This document shows, piece after piece, positions 16,366 through 25,098 of a DNA stretch of 64,000 nt. This DNA comes from CAYOUV01 sp963790075. Its GTDB lineage: Bacteria; Chloroflexota; Anaerolineae; Anaerolineales; Villigracilaceae. The notes under the pieces were generated by a model. The model had not been told where the DNA came from. It worked only from the letters and a program-made list of their open reading frames with translations, and did no database searches. The first letter of the stretch is position 1, and each line of letters starts with the position of its first letter. The position numbers were made by a program, and so were the translations under genes. The stretch covers positions 186,001 through 250,000 of the forward strand of contig CAWBNG010000004.1 of NCBI GenBank assembly GCA_963790075.1, in the 5' to 3' direction.

Positions 16366-17559
16366 CTAAGGCGTAACAGTCGGGATGGGACCATAAGTCG
16401 GTGCGCACATGATGTCGTAGTATTCCAGTTCAGTGGTCTTGTTCTGCGCGGCGTAGGCTGCGGCGTCTTTACCGATCACGCGGACTGTGTCCAGGTGGGA
16501 GCGGGCATCCGTATCCCAGTAGCGTGGCAGGGTCAGGAGCGGATCGCCGGCTGAACCTTCGGGAATGTAGCTCGGGCGCATCGGATCGCTCTGTTCGGAT
16601 TGTGGAATCCAGTTGAACATCAGCGGACCGCGTGGATTGATGGTGAAGCCGAGCTTGTAGCCAACCTGACGCGCAAGTTCAACCGAGCGTTTGCTAAATC
16701 CACCACCAGGCCAGATAATGGCGATGGGTGTTTTGTTGAAATGCTGCTTTATAGCGTCAATCGAACCTTGTAATTCGCCCAGCATATACTGGTCCGACGA
16801 ATTGGGACCCATCGGGATGTTGTGCACCACGCCGTGCGCCTGGTGGTCGACCCATCCTTCCGCTTCGAGTTGGGCGTTCTCGCCCCAGAGTTGTTGCGGG
16901 GTATCCTTGGCGCTGATCCAGGAATTGATCACTTTCCAGCCCCAATCTTCATAGTATTGGCGGAAAGCCACGTCGAAATATTCGCGGTAGTGACGGTCGT
17001 CAACTACCAGCAACACCGAGCGCTGCGGGATTTTGGCGTTGTTGTACATGAAATCTGACAGTTGCTGCATGTCAATGGCCTCAAAGCCCATATCGTGCAG
17101 GTCATTCATCAGCTTGCGCAGGTCAGGGATGCTGATCTGGTTGGGTTCAGTCACTTCGCCTTTGGTGATGGAATGGAACATGATCACCATCACGATCGTC
17201 CCAGGCGCGGCGTTGTTAGGATCCCACTTCAATTTGAGATACTGGCAGGTATCCGGGAGATAGCTCTGCGGCTGGTCGTTGGGGTTGAGGGCGTTCGTCT
17301 CGAAGGTTCCCGGCAGGGCTGGTGGGGTGCGCGGCGCGCTGGAGGTGGGTGTGGGCGAAGGTGCTGGGGTTTCGGTCGGAGGGGCGGCGGTCGCGGTCAA
17401 GCCGGCATAGGCGGTTTGTACGGCCTGGGTCAGGGCGGTGTTCAGGTTTGGATCAGCGGGGGTGGCGGTCGCTGCTGGTGTCCCGCAAGCCGTGGCAATA
17501 ACGCCGGCCAGGACCAGGCTTGAAATGATGCGTACTGTACGGTTAAAGGATTGAGTCAT
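16366..17559 (-). CDS. Polysaccharide deacetylase (NodB-like) lipoprotein
   Basis: A 397-residue predicted lipoprotein with lipobox VIATAC, a Thr/Pro linker and a NodB homology domain. The general elements are visible: VMVIMFHSI at the start, the two Asp in LLVVDDRHY (normally T-F-D-D-G), His pair in HQAHGVVH (motif 2), and IIWPGGGFS (motif 3 region). The changed residues around the first two motifs make its activity and substrate uncertain; removal of acetyl or similar groups from cell-wall or extracellular polysaccharide is the family role. It is upstream of the HIT gene. Confidence 0.8.
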   Translation of the reverse strand: MTQSFNRTVRIISSLVLAGVIATACGTPAATATPADPNLNTALTQAVQTAYAGLTATAAPPTETPAPSPTPTSSAPRTPPALPGTFETNALNPNDQPQSYLPDTCQYLKLKWDPNNAAPGTIVMVIMFHSITKGEVTEPNQISIPDLRKLMNDLHDMGFEAIDMQQLSDFMYNNAKIPQRSVLLVVDDRHYREYFDVAFRQYYEDWGWKVINSWISAKDTPQQLWGENAQLEAEGWVDHQAHGVVHNIPMGPNSSDQYMLGELQGSIDAIKQHFNKTPIAIIWPGGGFSKRSVELARQVGYKLGFTINPRGPLMFNWIPQSEQSDPMRPSYIPEGSAGDPLLTLPRYWDTDARSHLDTVRVIGKDAAAYAAQNKTTELEYYDIMCAPTYGPIPTVTP

Positions 17560-17585
17560 GTGTCGAATTTTAGCAGAAATTTTCG

Positions 17586-17607
17586 GGGGCGACCAACTGG
17601 TCGCCCC
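17586..17607. terminator. Hairpin after inositol-phosphate synthase
   Basis: GGGGCGACC-AACT-GGTCGCCCC, a 9-bp perfect stem just beyond the stop of the minus-strand gene. No clean U-run follows, only AAAATTT. Confidence 0.5.
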
Positions 17608-17615
17608 ACGGGTTT

Positions 17616-18701
17616 TTATTCGTTCGTTTCGCCCTTGATGAAGGCTTCGGTCATCTCACGGCAGACGCTGTCGCGGAATTGCTTGGGCGGGGTTTTGAAG
17701 AAATAGGAAGACGGGCCGATGATCGGGCCGGACAGGCCGCGGTCGAGCGCCAGCTTGGCGCAGCGCACGGCATCGATGATCACTCCGGCCGAGTTGGGAC
17801 TGTCCCAGACTTCGAGTTTGGTTTCCAGATTGAGCGGCACGTTGCCAAAGGTGGTGCCTTCCATGCGGATGTAGCACCACTTGCGGTCGGACAGCCACGG
17901 CACATGATCCGATGGGCCAACATGCACATTGCCGGCGTCCAACTGGTAGGGGATCATGCTGGTGACGGCACCGGTCTTTGAGATTTTCTTTGATTCGAGG
18001 CGTTCGCGCTCGAGCATGTTCAGAAAGTCGGTGTTGCCGCCAAAGTTGAGTTGGTAAGTGCGGTCGATGCGCACTCCCCGATCGACGAACAGGCTGGTCA
18101 GTACGCGGTGCAGTATGGTCGCGCCGACCTGGGATTTGATGTCGTCGCCAAGGATCGGCAGGCCGGCGTCTTTGAAGCGCTGCCCCCAATAATCGGAAGA
18201 TGCAATGAAGACCGGAATGGCGTTGACGAAGGCGCAGCCGGCATCCAGGATCTGCTCAACGTACCACTTGGTGGCCATTTCCGACCCGACGGGTAGATAA
18301 GATACGACGACGTCGGTCTTGGTCTCCTTGAGCAGCTTGACGATGTCAGCGGTTGGACCGGGAGCTTTGGTGATGACCTGCGCCAGGTACTTACCGATGC
18401 CATCATGAGTCATACCGCGCACCACAGGGACGTTCATGTTGGGGACATCGGTGAATTTAAAGGTGTTGTTGGGTTCAGCAAAAATGGCTTCGGATAGGTC
18501 TTTGCCAACCTTGGTGATATTCACGTCGATGCCCAGAGTGAATTCGATGTCCTTGACGTGGTAACCGCCCAGATTGACGTGCATCAAACCGGGGACGGTG
18601 GCGTCGTCGGGCGTATCCTTATAGAAATGCACACCTTGGATTAGCGAAGAAGCACAATTTCCAACGCCGATGATCGCGACGCGCACTTTTTTCTTTGTCA
18701 T
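17616..18701 (-). CDS. ino1: Myo-inositol-1-phosphate (inositol-3-phosphate) synthase
   Basis: A 361-residue enzyme that turns glucose-6-phosphate into inositol-1-phosphate using NAD. The N-terminal Rossmann motif is VAIIGVGNCASSLIQG. Family blocks VNAIPVFIAS, GLPILGDDIKSQVGATI, YQLNFGGNTDFLNM and DAVRCAKLALDRGLSGP are all present, matching the short bacterial/archaeal form. A strong AAGGAGAGAG precedes the ATG. It suggests inositol-containing lipids or compatible solutes. It is monocistronic and divergent from the histidine kinase. Confidence 0.95.
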   Translation of the reverse strand: MTKKKVRVAIIGVGNCASSLIQGVHFYKDTPDDATVPGLMHVNLGGYHVKDIEFTLGIDVNITKVGKDLSEAIFAEPNNTFKFTDVPNMNVPVVRGMTHDGIGKYLAQVITKAPGPTADIVKLLKETKTDVVVSYLPVGSEMATKWYVEQILDAGCAFVNAIPVFIASSDYWGQRFKDAGLPILGDDIKSQVGATILHRVLTSLFVDRGVRIDRTYQLNFGGNTDFLNMLERERLESKKISKTGAVTSMIPYQLDAGNVHVGPSDHVPWLSDRKWCYIRMEGTTFGNVPLNLETKLEVWDSPNSAGVIIDAVRCAKLALDRGLSGPIIGPSSYFFKTPPKQFRDSVCREMTEAFIKGETNE

Positions 18702-18765
18702 AAAATCTCTCTCCTTAAGAAATTGTAATCAGAGGTTGCATGCTGCTGCCTCAATATTGCCATGC

Positions 18766-18771
18766 TATAAT
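18766..18771 (+). promoter_or_regulatory. -10 element for the kinase operon
   Basis: TATAAT, 30 bp before the histidine kinase start. A possible TTGCAT -35 lies 24 bp upstream, too far for a good match. Confidence 0.35.
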
Positions 18772-18800
18772 CTTAGTACATTTCTGATATTTAGGTGGCT

Positions 18801-20063
18801 ATGACTACAGAAGAACGCGCTCAACTCCTTGAACGGCTCCTTGAGGTCACTCGCAATCTGAGTGCCGCAATGGATTCGGAATCCTTCTTGCAATCAGTCA
18901 CCTCGATTGCCTGTGAGTTGACATCCAGTGAAGCGGCCTCGATCATGGAGTATGATGAGATTGATGGTCAACTCCGGTTCGTGGCCATGCCCTGGTTTCA
19001 CGGCGACTCATTGCGCGGTGTCAGAATTCCATTGACGGACAACGCAGCGGGGGAAGCTTTTCGACTGGGCAAGCCGCTGACTATTCAGGATATAAAGAGT
19101 GATCCACGCCATTATAAATCCATTGACAAGCTAACCGGTTTCGAAACCCGTTCTTTGTTGGCAGCTCCTATTTTTCTTATGGGAGGGCCGGTCGGTGTCA
19201 TTGAAGTACTCAATAAAAAAGACAATGCCAATTATACCGAGGAAGATGTATACATTCTAGAAACACTGGCATCACAAACTTCAATCGTCTTTCAGAACCT
19301 GCGTTTAGAGATGCGGGTCCAGTCGGTATACGATGAACTTGCCGAACTTGACCGCATGAAGAATGATTTTATCGCAATTACTTCACATGAGTTGCGTACG
19401 CCTTTGGGATTAATTCTTGGTCATGCCACCTTTTTGCGTGAAGTGATCGGGGAAGAACATCATGAACAGCTTGATACGATTATCTACAGCGCTAAACGGC
19501 TCAAGGAGATTATCGAAAGCCTGTCCAGCGTAGATAACTTCGAAAGCGGTGCGGCCCGCCTCCGCAGCCGGCAAATCTCACTTAATCGGGTGCTTGATGA
19601 AGTAGTCGATTCTTTTCAATTGGAAGCCAACGAAAAGCAGATCTCTCTGCGGGTTGATACCGGCCACAAGGACCTGGTTGTCGAAGGGGATTCGGGTAAA
19701 ATTGTAATTGCTCTGAGCAGCTTGATCAAAAACGCAATTACGTTTACCGAGAAGGGTGGAAAGATCATCGTCGTTGCTGAAAATATCCCCGGCTATGTTA
19801 AAGTGTCAGTCGTCGACAATGGGATCGGTATCCCAGCAAATGACCTGCCGCGAATCTTCGAGCGTTTTTATCAGGTAGAAACACATCTGACGCGCCGTTA
19901 TGGCGGCATGGGCTTGGGCCTTTCGGTCGCTAAGGTCATGATCGAAATGCACGGTGGCCGAATCTGGGCTGAGAGTACCGAGGGCAAGGGGAGCAACTTT
20001 ACCTTCCTGTTACCAACCGAGGCTCCTCAAGTAGATGATTCTGACCGTCCTGTCCAATCTTGA
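18801..20063 (+). CDS. GAF-domain sensor histidine kinase
   Basis: A 420-residue soluble histidine kinase with no membrane segments. A GAF domain covers about residues 10-170. HisKA follows with phospho-acceptor His near residue 195 in AITSHELRTPLGLILGHATF, then HATPase_c with N-box SLIKNAITFTEKGGK, G1 VVDNGIGIPANDL, F-box RIFERFYQ, and G2 GGMGLGLSVAKVM. It probably senses a small cytoplasmic signal or redox/light cue through GAF. The stop overlaps the next ATG by one base (TGATG), so it is translationally coupled to the PfkB kinase. No response regulator is adjacent. Confidence 0.92.
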   Translation: MTTEERAQLLERLLEVTRNLSAAMDSESFLQSVTSIACELTSSEAASIMEYDEIDGQLRFVAMPWFHGDSLRGVRIPLTDNAAGEAFRLGKPLTIQDIKSDPRHYKSIDKLTGFETRSLLAAPIFLMGGPVGVIEVLNKKDNANYTEEDVYILETLASQTSIVFQNLRLEMRVQSVYDELAELDRMKNDFIAITSHELRTPLGLILGHATFLREVIGEEHHEQLDTIIYSAKRLKEIIESLSSVDNFESGAARLRSRQISLNRVLDEVVDSFQLEANEKQISLRVDTGHKDLVVEGDSGKIVIALSSLIKNAITFTEKGGKIIVVAENIPGYVKVSVVDNGIGIPANDLPRIFERFYQVETHLTRRYGGMGLGLSVAKVMIEMHGGRIWAESTEGKGSNFTFLLPTEAPQVDDSDRPVQS

Positions 20064-21067
20064 TGTGTCCTGATTTTGTAATTACCGGCCGTTTGAGTCG
20101 GGAGTATGTCTTACCTCCTTTGGGCAATCCGATCCTGGATGTTGCCGGGGGCAATTTGCTTTATGCGGCTGGAGGAGTCAGCATATGGGACCGGAGTGTA
20201 GGTCTGGTTGGCCGTGTAGGTGAGGATTACCCACGCAACTGGTTGCGCTGGTTCGAATCTTATGGCCTGGACACGCTTGGGATCCGGATCCTGCCGCAGG
20301 CCTTGGACCTGCGTTCGTTCGTAGCCTATACGCTTGATATGGAACCGAATCGCTCTAACCCGGTCGCGCATTTTGCGCGTCTCGGTTTGCCGTTTCCGAA
20401 GGCTTTGCTTGGCTATCAACCATCCAGCGATACCCAAAACGGGCGCGACCAATCTGATCCTGCCATCCCTGGAGTGACCGACGTACCAGAAGAATATCTA
20501 AATACCTCGGCTTTGCATCTCTGCCCGATGGATATTACCTCTCAGAGTCGATTGCTGGCGAAGTTTAAACAGGGCAATGTCACAACCATCAGCCTGGACC
20601 CCTCAGCCAGCTACATGCAGCCGGCCTACCAGGACGAACTGCGCTCTTTGATGCTGGGCACCACGATCTTCATGCCCTCTCAGGAAGAACTGCGCGGACT
20701 GTTCTGGGGCAAGACCAACGACCTGTGGGAAATGGCAGAGGAAATCGCCTCCTTCGGCTGCGAACTGATTGTGATCAAATGTGGCAGCCAGGGACAGTTG
20801 TTGTACGATGGAATGGGCAAACATCACTGGGAAATCCCGGCCTATCCGGCCCGGGTTGCCGACCCAACCGGTGCGGGCGATTCGTATTGTGGTGGTTTCC
20901 TGGCCGGATATCGGGTGAATTATGATCCACTGGAGGCGGCAATGTATGGCAACGTTTCGGCTTCCCTCAATATTGAAGGAAGTGGCCCGTTCTACGCTTT
21001 GGACGTGGTTCCCGGCCTGGCACACGCCCGCCTTGCATCCCTCAGAGATATCATCCGCGAGGTTTGA
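20063..21067 (+). CDS. PfkB-family carbohydrate/nucleoside kinase
   Basis: A 334-residue ribokinase-like protein. The C-terminal signature PTGAGDSYCGGFLAGY includes the catalytic Asp (GAGD), and VIKCGSQGQLLYDG precedes it. The N-terminal GG of the family appears in LYAAGGVSIWDR. The substrate cannot be told; PfkB enzymes phosphorylate sugars, nucleosides or similar alcohols. ATG 20063 overlaps the kinase stop and its own stop overlaps the next start, so three genes are tightly coupled. Confidence 0.85.
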   Translation: MCPDFVITGRLSREYVLPPLGNPILDVAGGNLLYAAGGVSIWDRSVGLVGRVGEDYPRNWLRWFESYGLDTLGIRILPQALDLRSFVAYTLDMEPNRSNPVAHFARLGLPFPKALLGYQPSSDTQNGRDQSDPAIPGVTDVPEEYLNTSALHLCPMDITSQSRLLAKFKQGNVTTISLDPSASYMQPAYQDELRSLMLGTTIFMPSQEELRGLFWGKTNDLWEMAEEIASFGCELIVIKCGSQGQLLYDGMGKHHWEIPAYPARVADPTGAGDSYCGGFLAGYRVNYDPLEAAMYGNVSASLNIEGSGPFYALDVVPGLAHARLASLRDIIREV

Positions 21068-22173
21068 TGACCGACATTACCGATCGCATGCTCGATTTGG
21101 CAATTGAAATTCAGCAAATCCCGGCGCCGACTTTCGCAGAAGGGCAGCGGGCCGGGTTCGTGCATGGACTGTTTCTGGAAGAAAATCTGGCTGATGTCTC
21201 GATCGACAGAGTCGGAAATGTCTATGGCAGATTGATGGGAAGTAGTGATTCTGCCCCGCTAATCGTCAGCGCTCACCTTGATACGGTTTTTCCAATCGAG
21301 ACGAATTTACAGGTCACTCGCCAGCCAGACCGGATTGCCGGTCCCGGTATTGGGGATAATTCTCTCGGTGTGGCTGGCTTGTTTGGTCTGTTGTGGGCCT
21401 TGCGCGAGCGAAAAGTGAAATTACCGGGTGATGTATGGTTGGTGGCCAATGTCTGTGAAGAGGGTTTGGGCGACCTGCAAGGAATGCGTGCTGTGGTCGA
21501 GCGCTTCGGTGGAGATGTGTTGGCTTATCTCGTGCTGGAAGGAATGGCGCTTGGGCATATTTACCATCGTGCGCTGGGTGTCTCGCGTTACCGGATTTCT
21601 GTAAAAACTGCCGGAGGCCATTCCTGGATCGATTATGGTCGCCCTTCTGCAGTACATGAGCTGGCATCGCTGATTACCAACCTGACCTCTATGGCCCTAC
21701 CCTTTGAACCGCGGACAACGCTCAATGTGGGTCGGATCGAGGGTGGGACCTCCGTCAATACTGTGGCTGCCGAGGCCCATTTGGAATTGGACCTGCGCTC
21801 CGAGAGTACAGAGATGCTTTTCAGTCTGGTGCGCAAGGTGGAAGCTTTGGCCAATGGATACCAGCGCGAGGGCGTGAGCATAACCATGGAGAATATCGGA
21901 CAACGCCCTGTTGGAGAAATCCCAGCCGATCATCATCTGGTGATCTTGGCCGAGGAATGTTTGCGCGAGCAAGGCCTCAATCCGGTCCTGACCATTGGTT
22001 CGACCGACGCGAATATCCCGCTTAACCGGGGTTACCCCGCCATCTGTCTGGGGATTACCTCCGGCGCTGGAGCACATACAATCCTGGAGTTCGCTTACAC
22101 CGAACTCGCAGCAAGTGGGATCGACCAGTTATTGAGCTTTGTGAGTAAAGTGTGGGATAAGAAGTATGGGTAA
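21067..22173 (+). CDS. M20-family metallopeptidase
   Basis: A 368-residue zinc peptidase of the PepT/ArgE/carboxypeptidase type. Visible metal and catalytic elements: HLDTVF (His and catalytic Asp), GPGIGDNSLGV (bridging Asp), CEEGLGDL (Glu pair), and a C-terminal GAHTILEF (His). The dimerization insert contains GGHSWIDYG and GGTSVNTVAAEA. Likely a cytoplasmic di- or tripeptidase or amino-acid amidohydrolase. It is the last gene of the kinase operon, with overlapping start TTTGATGA. Confidence 0.88.
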   Translation: MTDITDRMLDLAIEIQQIPAPTFAEGQRAGFVHGLFLEENLADVSIDRVGNVYGRLMGSSDSAPLIVSAHLDTVFPIETNLQVTRQPDRIAGPGIGDNSLGVAGLFGLLWALRERKVKLPGDVWLVANVCEEGLGDLQGMRAVVERFGGDVLAYLVLEGMALGHIYHRALGVSRYRISVKTAGGHSWIDYGRPSAVHELASLITNLTSMALPFEPRTTLNVGRIEGGTSVNTVAAEAHLELDLRSESTEMLFSLVRKVEALANGYQREGVSITMENIGQRPVGEIPADHHLVILAEECLREQGLNPVLTIGSTDANIPLNRGYPAICLGITSGAGAHTILEFAYTELAASGIDQLLSFVSKVWDKKYG

Positions 22174-22194
22174 TCCGGTCGACCAGGCGGCCTG

Positions 22195-22434
22195 CTATTT
22201 CAATCCAAGCACTTCCAATATTTCAATGGATTGACTTTTGCCTTTGACTGCCAGAGGCGCATATCCTCTGGCGTTCACTATTTTCTTGACACGTTCGTAT
22301 GCAATTCTGCTGATTAAGATCTGGTTCACTGCGGCATTTTCCTGGGTGCGCTTGGTGGTATCGACGCTATCGCCGATGGCAGTGTATTCCAGTAAATTGT
22401 CATGCAATAACTTTGGGCGGGTCTCTTCTGTCAT
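22195..22434 (-). pseudogene. Remnant of class III nucleotide cyclase C-terminus
   Basis: A 79-codon frame starting at MTEETRP resembles only the last part of a class III adenylate/guanylate cyclase domain: YTAIGDSVDTTKRTQ (normally GDxVNLAARL), NQILISRIAYERV, and APLAVKGKSQSIEILEV. The catalytic Asn is Asp here and the N-terminal two thirds of the domain, with both metal Asp, are missing. It sits 10 bp after the transglutaminase stop on the same strand. A gene remnant is more likely than a working protein, though expression by coupling cannot be excluded. Confidence 0.55.
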
Positions 22435-22444
22435 CCCCTTAATT

Positions 22445-24775
22445 TTACGCCGGATGCGGTAAATATTGCCTGACTGTCTTCCATGCACGTTCGAGCAAGC
22501 CACCGGCTGTGTATTTCCAGATAACCAGACTGGCGTGATGTGCGCGTTCCACGTCCCCCGGTCGCGGGCTGTAAAATGAAGTCTGGTGTTCCTCAACCAG
22601 AGTTTGGATGGCTGGGGCGGCGCCTGGGATAATTTCAGTTAGGACGCGGGCACGTTCGGCTGGTGTGTCGTGATAGGTGGGTGGCTTGCCAAGCCAGCGC
22701 AGGCTGGTGTTGATGGTCTCAAAAGCCCGTTCGATTGGATTGGCGCGCGCCATGCGAGCTGCACGCAGCAACCACTCAGGTGCGTTCAGGTCATTCCGTT
22801 CCAGAGTGGCGATCAAGGCCAGGATGAGAACGTTGCTCAATCCAAACCGGCGGTTTAGCAGCCAGAACAACAGGATGAGCGCAAGCGGGATTACCCAGAT
22901 AGCAATTGTGCGGGCCTGGACCCACAACCAAAAGGCTGCATTTGGCCCGATCGGAATCTGTTGTTCTTCGGGAATTGGCAGCTCGCGATCTCGTTGGGCC
23001 AGAGTCGGAAGGTTTAGACCGTTTGCGCCGGACTGGGTCGGATCCTGTTCACGGCCTTGTGGGCGAATGAGTGGGTCCTGGTTAGCGGTCGGTTCGAATT
23101 CAACCCAGCCGACTCCCGGAAAAAAGACTTCCGGCCAGGCGTGATAGTCACGGTGACGTACAATGTAATCGTTCCTATCGTTCAGTTTACCTTGAGCAAA
23201 CCCAACTGCTATCCGAGCCGGAATGCCGAGTGAGCGCAACATCAGCACCTCAGATGTGGCGTAATAATTGCAAAAGCCTTCTTTGTAGTCAAATAAAAAC
23301 CATTCGATCGGATTTTCCTCTGCCGGTGGTGTCCGAATCGAAGGGGAGTATTTGATTTCCCTGCGCAGCCATTGGGTAATGGCTGCCGCCTTGTCGTAGG
23401 GTGTCTCAGCCTCTTGGGTTATTTGTTGAGCCAGGTTGCGGATGCGCATCGGGAAATCCTGTGGAAGTTCCAGGTAGCGCTCCGTGACCCAAGCCGGATA
23501 ATCAGTTCCAGCCCCGCGCATCTGAATGACGGTCGGATTGCCGATGGCAGCGCGCGTCTGGTAGGTTTCTCCGGCTTCGAGCAACTCTCTGGCTTGAAAC
23601 AGATAAACATCCGTATAGCCTTCCGGGGTGTAGGAAAGCGTCACCTCCGTCGGTCGACTAACCCATAGCGGCTGGGATGCGTCATATAAGGTGTACTGGC
23701 GCACATTGAGCGTAAATGCAAAATCCACAATGCGACGGCCGAAAGCATCCGGGATGGGCAGGTTTGTGTCTTTTGGAGAAAACGATTGGATTGATTTGGA
23801 AGAGGTCTTCCATTGATTATTTTCATAATCGTCATACACGCGGCCACGCCAGTAGTAACGAGGTGGATTGTTGCTCAACGATTGAGGATGAACGCTGAAT
23901 ACCACCTCATCACTTAACGATACACCGGTTCCCAGGGCAAGTTGGTTGCCAAAAAATTCTGTACCGACAATCTCGGTTCCCTGTATGGAAGCCAGAGCAT
24001 CCGAAATGCGGTCACGCAATCCCTGCCAGGGTTGTGAGACCTGATCCCAGGTGTCAGCCACAAAGGGGATCTTTGAGAGTGTTCCAGGCAAAGTCCAGGA
24101 AGCCAGCACGATAATGGCTGAAGCGATGAGTGTTCCATTGATTAAGTCCATACTGGTTTCGGGGGCCAGGAAGACACGACGCTTGCGCCATTCCAGGTTG
24201 TTGCGCAGGTAATTCAAGCGCCCCAGCAATAACAGTGCCAGGAAAATAAAGAATGCCAGGAACCAGATGCGTAGAGGGGAAGTCTTGTCGTAAACCTGAA
24301 CGATCATGATCTCTAAGCCGGATGGCAGGATGGCAACCAAAAAATTAGCATGCCGTGTCAGCCAGTAACCCGCTACCAATCCGATCGTCCAGTAAATGAT
24401 TGCCAGCACGCTAATGAAAAACAGCCAATCCTCTACAGGCTGTTTTTGTGAGAATTGACCGAGCGAGTAAGCCAGGCGACCGCCCAGGCTGACCAGGCGT
24501 TCGTTGGTATTTAAATCACCGGAAATGGCCAGGGAAAGTTGCAATGGGATAATGAACAGGCTATAGCCTAAAGCCAGGAATGCTACTGTACGCCGATTGA
24601 AAAGGCTTTGCCCGAGCACGATTCCCAGAAGCACGCCAATGACGGTCAGGGCCTCGACATGATCCAGATGTGGGGCCCATTGGGTCACACCCAAACGCCC
24701 AACCGCAGTGAATACCGCGGCCAGTAAAATTCCTGCCGAGGGTAGGTCCCACCAGCGCGTGGGTGAGTTTTCCAT
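22445..24775 (-). CDS. Transglutaminase-like membrane protein (TgpA family)
   Basis: A 776-residue membrane protein. The N-terminal 230 residues hold about six hydrophobic helices. A periplasmic or exterior transglutaminase-like domain follows, with catalytic Cys in YKEGFCNYYATSEVLMLRS, His in HRDYHAWPEVFF, and the closing GWVEFEPT. After another transmembrane helix (IWVIPLALILLFWLL) comes a cytoplasmic DUF4129-like helical tail. TgpA-like proteins often neighbour MoxR and DUF58 genes; neither is here. ATG 24775 (MENSP) is preferred to 24799. The family is clear, the substrate unknown. Confidence 0.88.
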   Translation of the reverse strand: MENSPTRWWDLPSAGILLAAVFTAVGRLGVTQWAPHLDHVEALTVIGVLLGIVLGQSLFNRRTVAFLALGYSLFIIPLQLSLAISGDLNTNERLVSLGGRLAYSLGQFSQKQPVEDWLFFISVLAIIYWTIGLVAGYWLTRHANFLVAILPSGLEIMIVQVYDKTSPLRIWFLAFFIFLALLLLGRLNYLRNNLEWRKRRVFLAPETSMDLINGTLIASAIIVLASWTLPGTLSKIPFVADTWDQVSQPWQGLRDRISDALASIQGTEIVGTEFFGNQLALGTGVSLSDEVVFSVHPQSLSNNPPRYYWRGRVYDDYENNQWKTSSKSIQSFSPKDTNLPIPDAFGRRIVDFAFTLNVRQYTLYDASQPLWVSRPTEVTLSYTPEGYTDVYLFQARELLEAGETYQTRAAIGNPTVIQMRGAGTDYPAWVTERYLELPQDFPMRIRNLAQQITQEAETPYDKAAAITQWLRREIKYSPSIRTPPAEENPIEWFLFDYKEGFCNYYATSEVLMLRSLGIPARIAVGFAQGKLNDRNDYIVRHRDYHAWPEVFFPGVGWVEFEPTANQDPLIRPQGREQDPTQSGANGLNLPTLAQRDRELPIPEEQQIPIGPNAAFWLWVQARTIAIWVIPLALILLFWLLNRRFGLSNVLILALIATLERNDLNAPEWLLRAARMARANPIERAFETINTSLRWLGKPPTYHDTPAERARVLTEIIPGAAPAIQTLVEEHQTSFYSPRPGDVERAHHASLVIWKYTAGGLLERAWKTVRQYLPHPA

Positions 24776-25098
24776 GTATTGAGTGTACAATAACGTCACC
24801 TGCCCGTCAATTCTACGCAGGTATGGATACGACTAGTACTGCAAGGTGGTATCGCCTGGCTCCTGTCTGTCAAGGATTGTTTTGTCTGGCCGGCAACCTG
24901 TCGAAAAATACATACTTAAACACTAGAAGAGATGCGAGGAATCCTCCTATCCATAGAGTGAATTAGGGAGGTAACCTTGATTTGTACATCTCAGTAGGCA
25001 AACCTTACTGATTTGTCCATTATTTCTGAGGATGCAATCTGATATAATCGACGGGATTAAGGTTGCAGACAATCCCATGTGGAGATTAGAATAGCAGC
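24776..25098. other. Divergent intergenic region with inverted repeat
   Basis: About 320 bp without a gene. It holds TCAGTAGG-CAAA-CCTTACTGA (24991-25011, one-base bulge) and TATAAT at 25043-25048 before the kinase gene. A GGGAGGT (24965-24971) occurs with no coding frame after it. I see nothing else. Confidence 0.5.
25043..25048 (+). promoter_or_regulatory. -10 promoter element
   Basis: TATAAT in TGATATAATCG, 51 bp before the kinase ATG. The -35 is poorly defined. Confidence 0.4.
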
